Assembly: GCA_005784505.1 (NCBI GenBank)
Contig: VCAZ01000015.1
Location: 2,887,168-2,951,167 of the forward strand
Length of the DNA stretch: 64,000 nt
Direction: 5' to 3'
Source: Bagarius yarrelli
Lineage: Eukaryota > Chordata > Actinopteri > Siluriformes > Sisoridae
The notes beneath the pieces were generated by a model, which did not search any database, was not told the DNA's origin, and saw nothing but the letters and a program-made list of their open reading frames with translations. The position numbers were made by a program, and so were the translations under genes. Each line of letters opens with the position of its first letter. The stretch's first letter is position 1. Positions 24,701 through 28,655 of the stretch are shown in pieces.

Positions 24701-26178
24701 GAAATGTATAATGAATCATTTCCAAACAAATGCTTTAAAAAGTAAAACACTGCATTTATTTACGCAGAGGTTTTATTTTGTAAACACTGCTGAAATACTA
24801 CTTTAACAAAAGCATCACTTCCTCTCCTCCCTCTCTGTTTTTCTTTCTCTCTGTCTTTCCCTCCATCTCTGTAGATGAGAACGAGTGTACGGGTAACCAG
24901 GTGTGTGGCTCAGCTTCATGCTATAATACTCTGGGCAGCTACAAGTGTGTGTGTCCATCAGGCTTCGACTACCAGCAGAATCAGGGTGGATGCCAGGATG
25001 TTAACGAGTGCTCCATGTCCAGCAACCCCTGCACTTACGGATGCTCCAACACAGACGGTGGTTACCTGTGCGGTTGTCCTGGAGGTTTCTACAGAGCAGG
25101 ACAGGGGTAAGACTAAACCTATTTTAAGGAAGTAGAGGTTGTAGCTTAGTGGGTAAAGGTGTTGGACTGCTAACCGGAAGATTGTGGGATAACCGGAAGA
25201 TTGTGGGTTCGATTTCCAGCTAGGCCTCTAAGCGAGGCCCATAACTCCCCCATTGCTCAGTTGCATAAAGAGACAAACATGAAGGCGTCTGCCAAATGCA
25301 GTAAATGCAAATTAGTGTATAACTGCCTAAAAAAATTAGGAAGTTGATGTTTATGTAGATACATAAGGTTTATTTACAAATTGCAAACCAAATCATGTCC
25401 CACATGAACAAAAATCTGTGGTAGATTAATGTTTAATAAAGTGTGTGTTTGTGTGTGTAGGCACTGTATTACAGGAGCAGGTTTCCAGGGTCAGTTTGGT
25501 TCTGAGGAAGACGAGGACAGCGCTCTCTCACCCGAAGCCTGTTATGAGTGCAAGATTAACGGTAATAGAGACAAAGGCGGCCGTCACAGACGCAGCGCTA
25601 CAGACAACGAGCTGAAGGTGTGTTACAGATTTCTCATCTTTTATCTTTTATTTCATTTCAATTCTTTGATTGCATTTATTCTTTCTGTCTTCTATTATTC
25701 ATGAACCCTTATCTATAAACATTAATTTTTTCTTGGTCTTTCTTTGTGGATGTCGGTTTGCTGGACTGTCTTTAACTCTCTATCTTATATGTTTTGGCTG
25801 CAGGAGTCTGTTAGCATGGCCAGCGTGGACACGCAGAACTCCATCCCCATGAATCTGTCTCTAGCCTCGCTGCAGAACAGAGAGCCGCTGCTGGAATTGC
25901 TTCCAGCTCTGGAGCCTCTGGAACACCACGTCCGCTACGTCATCACTCACGGCAACCAAGCTGAGCACTTCAGGCTGTTAGAGCGTCGTGACGGTAAGAC
26001 GATTCTGCGCCTGGGCCGTAAAACTCCCTCGCCCGGCACCTACCGCCTCGAGATCGCCTCCTTGCCCCTGTACGGCCCACGCCAACTCCGCCAGCTGGAG
26101 GACCAGCACGACACTGACTACCTGTTGGGGGAGATCGGAGATGCCCTGCGCATCAAGCTGCACATTTACCTGCACTGA
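6..26178 (+). CDS. fbn: Fibrillin (FBN3/FBN2-type), 3' part, 52 exons; 5' end outside window
   Basis: Encodes the large secreted glycoprotein of 10-nm extracellular microfibrils, which bind latent TGF-beta complexes and BMPs and scaffold elastin. About 6.99 kb of coding sequence (roughly 2,330 codons) is present. Visible modules in order are 3 cbEGF, TB2, 3 cbEGF, hybrid2, cbEGF, TB3, 12 cbEGF, TB4 with RGD, 2 cbEGF, TB5, 7 cbEGF, TB6, 5 cbEGF, TB7, 7 cbEGF and the C-terminal domain. This order is fibrillin-specific; LTBPs have far fewer cbEGFs. The first module corresponds to about residue 530 of human FBN1, so the N-terminal EGFs, hybrid1, TB1 and the unique region lie upstream of the window. 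Exon boundaries are nearly all phase 1. Two exons (4502-4728 and 19566-19692) are off by one base. The paralogue is uncertain: synteny with ctxn1 and timm44 favours FBN3, while the C-terminal residues look partly FBN2-like. Confidence 0.95.
249..371 (+). CDS. fbn: fbn exon w2: cbEGF
   Basis: 41-codon module opening DHDEC, where His replaces the usual Ile/Val. Splice sites are TTCAG and GTAAGC. Confidence 0.92.
372..1007. other. fbn intron, no feature
   Basis: 636 bp of AT-rich sequence between exons w2 and w3. I see no repeat or ORF of note. Confidence 0.7.
1008..1283 (+). CDS. fbn: fbn exon w3: cbEGF plus first part of TB2
   Basis: 92 codons. A cbEGF (DIDECQTAG start) runs directly into the TB module, recognised by DTHMRTTCYG, GAVTKSECCCAS and CQPCP with the triple Cys. 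The donor CAG/GTTAAA is weak but in phase with the next exon. Confidence 0.93.
1515..1568 (+). CDS. fbn: fbn exon w4: end of TB2
   Basis: 18 codons completing TB2 with the AEFQALCSSG segment that carries its last cysteine. Flanked by CCAG and GTGAGT. Confidence 0.9.
1810..1935 (+). CDS. fbn: fbn exon w5: cbEGF
   Basis: DINEC start with C-ENLRGSYRC. This is the first of three cbEGFs between TB2 and hybrid2. Acceptor TTGCAG, donor GTGAGT. Confidence 0.92.
1950..2550 (-). pseudogene. Tc1/mariner transposase relic in fbn intron
   Basis: On the minus strand, shifted frames give recognisable Tc1-like transposase pieces in order: a VPLLKKAHIQ segment, WSDETKIKLFG (around the second catalytic Asp), HGGGKI, then a DNEPTHLAK-like segment and ELEWPSQSPD near 2070. 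Stops and frame changes interrupt it throughout, so it is dead. It sits antisense to fibrillin in the w5-w6 intron. Confidence 0.8.
2619..2660. repeat. (CA)n microsatellite
   Basis: About 20 CA units with one interruption, immediately beyond the Tc1 relic. Confidence 0.9.
2799..2924 (+). CDS. fbn: fbn exon w6: cbEGF
   Basis: DVDEC start, with LLCDNGQCRNTPGSY as in the matching fibrillin-1 module. The upstream intron carries a Tc1 relic and a CA repeat. Confidence 0.92.
3056..3172 (+). CDS. fbn: fbn exon w7: cbEGF (short)
   Basis: 39-codon short cbEGF (DINECESNPC) directly before hybrid2. Only 131 bp separate it from the preceding exon. Confidence 0.92.
3173..3741. other. fbn intron, no feature
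   Basis: 569 bp, AT-rich, with a T12 run near 3450. Nothing recognisable. Confidence 0.7.
3742..3879 (+). CDS. fbn: fbn exon w8: hybrid2, first part
   Basis: 46 codons with KGTCW, CEVNINGATLKSECC and GAAWGSPCE. The paired rather than triple Cys after KSE identifies a hybrid module rather than a TB module. Confidence 0.92.
4128..4178 (+). CDS. fbn: fbn exon w9: hybrid2, end
   Basis: 17 codons (NPHCPRGLTRKKG...CE) that close the hybrid module. Acceptor TTTGCAG; donor GTACAT is non-ideal. Confidence 0.9.
4249..4374 (+). CDS. fbn: fbn exon w10: cbEGF
   Basis: The single cbEGF between hybrid2 and TB3, DINECEVFPGVC. Highly conserved in fibrillins. Confidence 0.93.
4502..4728 (+). CDS. fbn: fbn exon w11: TB3, with a one-base frameshift
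   Basis: Encodes the whole TB3 module in one exon, but its length is 227 rather than the 228 bp needed for phase 1 to phase 1. The frame reads DIRSEQCYSKW, then breaks; from 4534 the +1 frame reads DEDEC...LDMCCCSVGEAWG to GRPFYK. The break sits where a GGG run is expected and only GG is present (4532-4533). As written, the reading frame is lost here. Splice sites (GTGTGCAG and GGTGCT) and all module cysteines are intact, so a missing base in the assembly is the simplest reading. Confidence 0.88.
4899..5024 (+). CDS. fbn: fbn exon w12: cbEGF (1 of 12 in the central run)
   Basis: DVNECKVFKGLC start with CRNTIGSFKCRC. The donor is followed within 6 bp by an (AC)n repeat. Confidence 0.92.
5031..5057. 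repeat. (AC)n microsatellite at donor
   Basis: Begins 6 bp after the exon w12 donor. Confidence 0.9.
5146..5274 (+). CDS. fbn: fbn exon w13: cbEGF (2 of 12)
   Basis: 43 codons including the distinctive GYESGFMMMKNC loop seen in fibrillin-1 at the same place. Confidence 0.93.
5358..5432 (+). repeat. CT-rich tract upstream of acceptor
   Basis: Nearly pure pyrimidine (TC)n-type run ending in CAG of exon w14; functions as or overlaps the polypyrimidine tract. Confidence 0.8.
5434..5559 (+). CDS. fbn: fbn exon w14: cbEGF (3 of 12)
   Basis: DIDECERDPLLCRGGTC start. The acceptor is preceded by a long CT-rich tract (about 5358-5430). Confidence 0.92.
5827..5952 (+). CDS. fbn: fbn exon w15: cbEGF (4 of 12)
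   Basis: DVNECELSDNLCRNGKC start and CNTGYQVTPDRQGC, matching the fibrillin family at this position. Confidence 0.92.
6073..6195 (+). CDS. fbn: fbn exon w16: cbEGF (5 of 12)
   Basis: DIDECTIMNGGCDTHC start: a 41-codon module with the compact Cys2-Cys3 spacing typical of this fibrillin module. Confidence 0.92.
6440..6565 (+). CDS. fbn: fbn exon w17: cbEGF (6 of 12)
   Basis: DIDECEDSPDICDGGQC, then CYDGFMASMDMRSC; near-identical to fibrillin-1 as I recall it. Confidence 0.92.
6655..6780 (+). CDS. fbn: fbn exon w18: cbEGF (7 of 12)
   Basis: DVNECELNPNICLHGEC start. The donor GTATAT runs straight into a (GT)n tract (6788-6822). Confidence 0.92.
6788..6822. repeat. (GT)n microsatellite at donor
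   Basis: Starts within 10 bp of the exon w18 donor. Confidence 0.9.
6932..7054 (+). CDS. fbn: fbn exon w19: cbEGF (8 of 12)
   Basis: DINECEIGAHNCDMHAAC start: a 41-codon module with the CRDGWEGDGIKC ending. Confidence 0.92.
7136..7163. repeat. (GT)n microsatellite at acceptor
   Basis: Abuts the TACAG acceptor of exon w20. Confidence 0.9.
7168..7290 (+). CDS. fbn: fbn exon w20: cbEGF (9 of 12)
   Basis: DLDECSTEDHHC start, CKEGFNGDGFSC ending. The polypyrimidine tract of its acceptor is replaced by a (GT)n repeat ending TGTACAG. Confidence 0.92.
7291..8227. other. fbn intron, no clear feature
   Basis: 937 bp AT-rich intron. The 75-codon minus-strand ORF around 7869-8096 has no recognisable motif. 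Confidence 0.7.
8228..8353 (+). CDS. fbn: fbn exon w21: cbEGF (10 of 12)
   Basis: DTDECADNVNLCENGQC start. The donor GTAAAC merges into a CA repeat, and the following intron is only 85 bp, the shortest I see. Confidence 0.92.
8358..8389. repeat. (CA)n microsatellite filling an 85-bp intron
   Basis: CA units occupy about a third of the intron between exons w21 and w22. Confidence 0.85.
8439..8561 (+). CDS. fbn: fbn exon w22: cbEGF (11 of 12)
   Basis: DIDECNFQNICVFGTC start. The acceptor is ACACACAG, an unusual purine-interrupted tract. Confidence 0.92.
8694..8817 (+). repeat. TC-rich simple repeat upstream of exon w23
   Basis: About 120 bp of (TCTC)n-type pyrimidines ending at TTTTAG. Confidence 0.85.
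8819..8941 (+). CDS. fbn: fbn exon w23: cbEGF (12 of 12)
   Basis: DVNECADPVNCINGMC start and CPPDFELNPTGVGC. A roughly 120-bp pyrimidine-rich tract precedes the TTTTAG acceptor. Confidence 0.92.
9213..9374 (+). CDS. fbn: fbn exon w24: TB4, first part, with integrin RGD
   Basis: 54 codons. DTRVGNCF, RGD at 9251-9259, then GVGVSRASCCCS and GNPCELCP. The RGD lies at the position used by fibrillins to bind alphaV/alpha5 integrins. I chose the donor at 9375 (GTACGT), which leaves an A that joins CT of the next exon to encode Thr. Confidence 0.92.
9251..9259 (+). other. fbn: RGD integrin-recognition motif in TB4
   Basis: CGG GGT GAC in frame within exon w24, in the same TB4 loop as fibrillin-1. 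No second RGD is seen in TB3, where FBN2 is reported to have one. Confidence 0.85.
9375..9675. other. fbn TB4 intron, no clear feature
   Basis: 301 bp between exons w24 and w25. AT-rich with a short TG run around 9606-9630; nothing else recognisable. Confidence 0.7.
9676..9744 (+). CDS. fbn: fbn exon w25: TB4, end
   Basis: 23 codons: EYKTLCPGGEGFRPNPITV. Donor GTAAGT followed by (GT)n. Confidence 0.91.
9746..9782. repeat. (GT)n microsatellite at donor
   Basis: Begins inside the exon w25 donor context (GTAAGTGTGTGCG...). Confidence 0.88.
9920..10045 (+). CDS. fbn: fbn exon w26: cbEGF
   Basis: DIDECQELPGLCQGGNC: first of two cbEGFs between TB4 and TB5. Confidence 0.93.
10255..10380 (+). CDS. 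fbn: fbn exon w27: cbEGF
   Basis: DIDECSTHIGICGPGTC start, with a GNYTC N-glycosylation sequon inside the module, as in fibrillin-1. Confidence 0.93.
10480..10629 (+). CDS. fbn: fbn exon w28: TB5, first part
   Basis: 50 codons: DMRKSVCYHNF, NMTKKMCCCAYNVGKAW, CEPCPTPAT. Donor GTGAGT at 10630; the trailing T joins CT of the next exon to encode Ser. Confidence 0.92.
10630..11515. other. fbn TB5 intron, no clear feature
   Basis: 886 bp. Moderately unique-looking sequence without splice-flanked open frames; (GTT)n near 11493. Confidence 0.65.
11516..11587 (+). CDS. fbn: fbn exon w29: TB5, end
   Basis: 24 codons: EYELLCGNPAPGFIIDIHTGKP. The acceptor follows a (GTT)n-rich stretch and reads TGTGCAG. 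Confidence 0.91.
11685..11810 (+). CDS. fbn: fbn exon w30: cbEGF (1 of 7 after TB5)
   Basis: DIDECREIPGICAHGAC start; FSYNNILLVC before the donor. Confidence 0.92.
11913..12038 (+). CDS. fbn: fbn exon w31: cbEGF (2 of 7)
   Basis: DIDECNSGDNLCQRNANC start, with CSPGFKLSPSGAC. Confidence 0.92.
12400..12945. repeat. Probable dispersed repeat in fbn intron
   Basis: Two ends share related motifs (a TCTTTAAAAGTCCTAAAATG-like stretch near 12445 and a GGTCCTAAAAAGACTT-like stretch near 12917). This type of sequence is frequent in fish introns. Family not identified. Confidence 0.35.
12993..13118 (+). CDS. fbn: fbn exon w32: cbEGF (3 of 7)
   Basis: DRNECLEIPNVCSHGEC start. The Arg at the second position is shared with fibrillin-1 at this place. 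Confidence 0.92.
13280..13396 (+). CDS. fbn: fbn exon w33: cbEGF (4 of 7, short)
   Basis: 39-codon module DIDECERQPCGNGTCKNT, ending in the conserved CFPGFELTHNNDC. Confidence 0.93.
13397..13937. other. fbn intron, no feature
   Basis: 541 bp; nothing recognisable. Confidence 0.65.
13938..14066 (+). CDS. fbn: fbn exon w34: cbEGF (5 of 7)
   Basis: 43 codons: DVDECTTLAGQVC with the extra residue before Cys2 typical of this module. Confidence 0.92.
14067..14822. other. fbn intron, no feature
   Basis: 756 bp, AT-rich; contains a short direct repetition of AGTAATAAATAAT near 14500 only. Confidence 0.65.
14823..14942 (+). CDS. fbn: fbn exon w35: cbEGF (6 of 7)
   Basis: 40 codons: DINECVTYPGTCSPGTC and CPPGYELQNDNC. 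Confidence 0.92.
15047..15172 (+). CDS. fbn: fbn exon w36: cbEGF (7 of 7)
   Basis: DIDECESEPNLCLFGLC start; RRCF precedes the donor GTGAGT. Confidence 0.92.
15369..15521 (+). CDS. fbn: fbn exon w37: TB6, first part
   Basis: 51 codons: DTRTSFCFTRF, ADCCCSLMPGEGWGDPC, ELCPQ. Donor GTACTG; the retained G gives Ala with the next exon. Confidence 0.92.
15617..15713 (+). mobile_element. SINE 3' fragment
   Basis: Carries the tail block CCAATTGCTCAGTTGTATGA ... CGCTCTGGATAAGGGCGTCT...TAAATG shared with the fuller SINE copies at 17921 and 25132. The tRNA-related head is missing. Confidence 0.75.
15806..15871 (+). CDS. fbn: fbn exon w38: TB6, end
   Basis: 22 codons: AFKQLCPYGLGTVPG. Short second TB exon, as in TB2, TB4 and TB5. 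Confidence 0.9.
15872..16879. other. fbn intron, no clear feature
   Basis: 1,008 bp between exons w38 and w39. A-rich sequence with scattered ACACAC and CATGA words; no recognised element. Confidence 0.6.
16880..16999 (+). CDS. fbn: fbn exon w39: cbEGF (1 of 5 after TB6)
   Basis: DMNECLDNPCKNGAC: two residues shorter between Cys1 and Cys2 than the fibrillin-1 module I recall (40 versus 42 codons), so the loop is contracted in this gene. Confidence 0.91.
17124..17243 (+). CDS. fbn: fbn exon w40: cbEGF (2 of 5)
   Basis: DTDECSIGNPCGNGTC start, EPGPMMTC ending; very close to fibrillin-1. Confidence 0.92.
17244..18532. other. Large fbn intron containing a SINE
   Basis: 1,289 bp. Apart from the SINE and a short (TTA/ATT)n near 17280-17315, nothing recognisable. 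Confidence 0.65.
17921..18104 (+). mobile_element. tRNA-derived SINE
   Basis: Head resembles a tRNA gene with a B-box-like GGGGTTCGATTTCCAG near 17963-17978. A body with a duplicated TTTCCAGCACCACCA follows, then the tail AATAAGGGCGTCTGCC. Lies in the w40-w41 intron, sense orientation. Confidence 0.8.
18533..18655 (+). CDS. fbn: fbn exon w41: cbEGF (3 of 5)
   Basis: DINECTVNPLLCAFRC: compact Cys2-Cys3 module lacking the usual NGxC spacing, as expected at this position. Confidence 0.92.
18656..19131. other. fbn intron, no feature
   Basis: 476 bp; nothing recognisable. Confidence 0.65.
19132..19263 (+). CDS. fbn: fbn exon w42: cbEGF (4 of 5, long)
   Basis: 44 codons: DQDECSEGLDDCESRGMVC then CPPGMTRRPDGEGC. 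Confidence 0.92.
19566..19692 (+). CDS. fbn: fbn exon w43: cbEGF (5 of 5), with a one-base frameshift
   Basis: 127 bp, one more than the 126 expected. It reads DLNECRTKPGICKNGRC through CNEGFEPSSTG, after which the annotated frame loses the sixth cysteine and runs into TAA across the donor. Skipping one G of the GGG at 19676-19678 restores TECIG and the normal phase-1 donor at 19693. This is a probable G-run insertion error or a real lesion. It has the opposite sign to the indel in exon w11. Confidence 0.88.
19693..20339. other. fbn intron, no feature
   Basis: 647 bp between the frameshifted exon w43 and TB7; nothing recognisable. Confidence 0.65.
20340..20546 (+). CDS. fbn: fbn exon w44: TB7 (single exon)
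   Basis: 69 codons: DNRQGFCFTEVLQTMC, VTKSECCCNGGRGWGPQC, ELCPLPGTVQYKKMC, GYTTDGR. The TB module is intact. Confidence 0.93.
20676..20801 (+). CDS. fbn: fbn exon w45: cbEGF (1 of 7 before the C-terminus)
   Basis: DINECKVLPNLCKNGEC start. Donor GTATGC. Confidence 0.92.
20863..21365. mobile_element. Degenerate DNA-transposon-like repeat
   Basis: Opens with AGGGTTGCAAAATTTCAGG and a run of GGGAATTAACAGGAATTAAT-type words, and closes with a CCAAAATTCCTGAGG motif that is roughly its inverse complement. This arrangement fits a widespread non-autonomous fish element. Family not certain. Confidence 0.5.
21872..21994 (+). CDS. fbn: fbn exon w46: cbEGF (2 of 7)
   Basis: DLDECSQSPKPCNFLC with CPRGYILQPDGKTC. 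Confidence 0.92.
22108..22224 (+). CDS. fbn: fbn exon w47: cbEGF (3 of 7)
   Basis: 39 codons: DLDECSTKQHNCQFLC and CPSGFTQHQTAC. Confidence 0.92.
22225..22786. other. fbn intron with (GAA)n
   Basis: 562 bp. Short (GAA)n at about 22308-22327; otherwise nothing. Confidence 0.65.
22787..22915 (+). CDS. fbn: fbn exon w48: cbEGF (4 of 7)
   Basis: 43 codons: DNNECTNQPTLCGSRASC and CQKGFSLDTTGLEC. Confidence 0.92.
23090..23576. mobile_element. MITE-like element in fbn intron
   Basis: The start (TTTAAGTCAGGCTAACACTG at about 23090) and the end (GTGTGTAAGCCTGGCTTTAC at about 23559-23578) are imperfect inverted complements over about 28 bp. The interior repeats CAGTCTGAC-type words and has no transposase. 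Non-autonomous DNA element; superfamily not assigned. Confidence 0.65.
24078..24197 (+). CDS. fbn: fbn exon w49: cbEGF (5 of 7)
   Basis: 40 codons: DVDECTGNHRCQHGC with QGYVQHYQWNQC, a signature of fibrillin near the C-terminus. Confidence 0.93.
24198..24874. other. fbn intron, no clear feature
   Basis: 677 bp with a short (ATT)n near 24628-24665 and a CT-rich tract before the acceptor. Confidence 0.65.
24875..25106 (+). CDS. fbn: fbn exon w50: last two cbEGFs in one exon
   Basis: Holds two modules without an intron: DENECTGNQVCGSASC and DVNECSMSSNPCTYGC. It ends in phase 2 (donor GTAAGA at 25107), the first departure from the phase-1 pattern. This marks the transition to the C-terminal domain. 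Confidence 0.92.
25132..25312 (+). mobile_element. tRNA-derived SINE with internal duplication
   Basis: Best preserved copy. A-box-like GTAGCTTAGTGGGTAA (25140-25155), B-box-like GGGTTCGATTTCC (25206-25218) and the tail GAAGGCGTCTGCCAAATG. A segment TAACCGGAAGATTGTGGG is present twice in tandem around 25173-25209. Lies in the intron before exon w51. Confidence 0.82.
25461..25617 (+). CDS. fbn: fbn exon w51: start of C-terminal domain with furin site
   Basis: Continues GHCITGAGF, an acidic stretch (EEDED) and SPEACYECKING, the family's conserved CxxC region. The basic site RHRR/S is encoded at 25582-25596; furin-type cleavage after 25593 is required for microfibril assembly in fibrillins. Ends in phase 0 at GTGTGT. 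Confidence 0.93.
25582..25596 (+). other. fbn: Furin-type processing site RHRR/S
   Basis: In-frame R-H-R-R-S fits the R-x-K/R-R consensus and lies at the position where fibrillins are cleaved to release the C-terminal propeptide. Confidence 0.85.
25804..26178 (+). CDS. fbn: fbn exon w52: C-terminal propeptide (asprosin-like) and stop
   Basis: 124 codons plus TGA. Together with eight residues of the previous exon it makes a 132-residue propeptide (human asprosin is 140). Recognisable segments: an NLS glycosylation sequon after SIPM, LLELLPALEPLEHHVRYVI, PGTYRLEIASLPLYG and DYLLGEIGDAL near the end. Beyond cleavage during secretion, any hormone role in fish is not shown by the sequence. Confidence 0.93.
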   Translation, partial: ESVSMASVDTQNSIPMNLSLASLQNREPLLELLPALEPLEHHVRYVITHGNQAEHFRLLERRDGKTILRLGRKTPSPGTYRLEIASLPLYGPRQLRQLEDQHDTDYLLGEIGDALRIKLHIYLH

Positions 26179-26923
26179 GCGCACTCCTGACCTTTGACCC
26201 CAGTCCCTAAACTATAGAGCTTAATTATACTGAAGAACTGTCTTCAATCACCACACCTTTTATCATTACTTATTCAATCTTCCTATTACACCAAAGCATT
26301 ACAGTCAAAACCAAGACACGCGTGAGGACAATCTCAATTAGCCACAAAGGTATTTAAGCCATTTGTGACAGACGGACCTGTCAAAATGACCAAAAAAAGG
26401 ACTTAAGCTGGTGCCCAAATCTTTTTTCCTATTATCCAAGACAATCCAGTATTCTTCCTAGTTCTTAACGTGGCGACTATATCAGCCTGTAAATGCACAT
26501 ACAGTAATTTTATGTAATGTATTGACGTGTGGCCCGAACAACCACTGACCTTTCTGTAATCCAGTGAACACTGGGGTCAAAGGATATTCCATTCAGTACT
26601 GCGTCATTTATAAAGAATCGTACTGTCGTTTTCAACTTTTATTTTTAGGTCACAAAGGACTGCAACATCAACAACAACAAACAACATAGTTCAGGTTAAA
26701 ATAGAGGTTGATCCGTTGCCGCTGGCCAGGCCTGCTCCTTTAGGGTTTAATAATTCTGAGCCTAATCCAGTAGCCACACATCTAGAGCATAAAGTGTAAA
26801 AATGGCCACGCCTTAATCCTTTACTGCTTTTAGTTTTAGAGTAAATGGTTTTTGGTTTCCAGTCTGGGTGTTTCAGGAGAATGTTACATTTGCTGCCATG
26901 TCATAATACCTCAAGCATACGGA

Positions 26924-27221
26924 CTTTAAAGGTGCAGTTTGTAATTAGTGAAAGTCATATCATTTTACAGATACCTTGCGAAAAACTGTGATTAGCAATA
27001 GTCACGCTTTTTCTCAGGCTTTTTTTTTTTTCGGCCCAAAAATACACTCAGGCCCAAGCTGAAGTCATTTTTCTTTAAATGCAACTTACAAGGGGATAAT
27101 TGTTTTATAAGAGGGGGTCAGAAATATGTTATATATAGATTTATAATATCGATTTCTCAGTGTTTGCACTGTCATGATTCACTCACAATGTTGGTAAAAA
27201 TTACAAACGGCCCCTTTAAAG
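26924..27221. mobile_element. MITE-like element with terminal inverted repeats
   Basis: 298 bp. The left end (CTTTAAAGGTGCAGTTTGTA) and right end (TACAAACGGCCCCTTTAAAG) are inverted complements over about 23 bp with two to three mismatches. No coding capacity. Lies about 750 bp past the fibrillin stop and may be in its 3' UTR. Confidence 0.72.
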
Positions 27222-28175
27222 GGTATAATTGTTATGCACCAATCCTGCTTCTTATTAAATCAGGGAGATGGACATGCAGCATAACTACACACAACCTGAT
27301 TTGTCATTAAATCCTAGAGCTACAGCAGCACAGTAGCTGATTTTTCTGACACACTCCAGACCACATCACACACCATGACCCCCGCTCTGGTTTTCTCTCA
27401 AGGAATATAAAGGTGCTATGAGTCCACCAGTGCTACAGAACGCAGTCTCGATTCACAGATTGCAACCGTGATATTTTTTTAGCTATTGTGTTTGTCCGTT
27501 TTTTTTTGTATTGTCTTAATGCTGAAAACCAATATTATCAAACCTGCATTTTCCTAATTAAATTGTATATTTTAAAAGTGAATTGTAGAATTTTTTACAA
27601 TGTCAATCTTTTTAAGAGCATTAAGGCTGACAAACTGAGCAGAACACACAATAAGACTTAAAAGTGCTGTTGACTTTGTTTTTGTAATTAATAATGGCGT
27701 CCTTGACTGCTGCCAGACGCTGGGTGACATTCGTCAGTGTGTACATGGCGAAGTCCTCTATGTCGTGCTCTCTGAAATAATGCCAACCTGGTGTTAGTGT
27801 GAAGTGAGCTGTGCTGAGGACCACAGTGTCTTGGTCCATTCTCTCTGGTGCTAAAAGTCATTACATCTTCATTCCTGAAAATCAAAGTACCTGCACTGTA
27901 AAAAAAAAAATAATAATAATAAAACCCAGCCTGAGCTATATTTATGCATAACCATTTGTCTAACATGGGAACTTTGTATACTTTTGTATCTTCTTTTTTG
28001 TGTTTAATCATAATTTTTTTTATTTGCCACTACATGTAAAAGAACGAATGTGCGTGTGTGTACTGTATCTCAACATCGTTCTCAAACTTGAAATATTTCA
28101 GTAATCATAACGCTGGTAGAACAAAACAGGTTTCATCTGTGGTGCTTAAGATGGTTCGGCACGACTTAACACTGT

Positions 28176-28200
28176 TTAACACACACACACACACACACAC
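28176..28200. repeat. (CA)n microsatellite
   Basis: About 12 CA units. Confidence 0.85.
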
Positions 28201-28480
28201 AGCAGTAGTTTTGTGAACTTACAGGGATGAGGCTGTATCTGAGGATCTACTACACTCTGAAAATAAGACATTCGATCAGTTATATGCCTTTTTTAACAAC
28301 CTGTAAAACACAACAAATGGCAATAAATAACATGGGTTATGTTTTTAAATCCTTTGGTGTGTGTCAGTTTCTTGACCATAAACCCCACATTTGTATAGAA
28401 TATCTGTGGAGTTTAAGTTCCATTTTATTTCATTTACAGACTTGAAGAATTATCATAAAACATTCTTTTTTGTGTGTGAA

Positions 28481-28655
28481 AAGTAGTAGCACAACTTAGG
28501 TTTAGGTGTTGAATTTGTAATAGGAAGACTGTGGGTTCAATTCCCAGCAAGACTTTCTTTGCTGGTCCCCTGGGCAAGGCACTTAATTGTTTAGTTGGAT
28601 AAAGGATTAGATAAATGCAAGTTGCTCTGGATAAAATCTTCTGCTAAGTGCCAGA
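28481..28655 (+). mobile_element. tRNA-derived SINE, diverged
   Basis: B-box-like GGGTTCAATTCCC near 28532, CTGGGCAAGGCACTTAATTG, and a degenerate tail GCTCTGGATAAAATCTTCTG. Older than the 25132 copy. Confidence 0.7.

Noticed and set aside
25132..25312. tRNA gene
   Set aside because: A- and B-box-like motifs are present, but the cloverleaf is disrupted by a duplication. The sequence continues into the shared SINE tail, and several copies exist in the window.
6..26178. Fibrillin as a pseudogene
   Set aside because: 50 of 52 exons have intact frames, all module cysteines and splice sites. Two G-run indels of opposite sign fit sequencing error better than decay.
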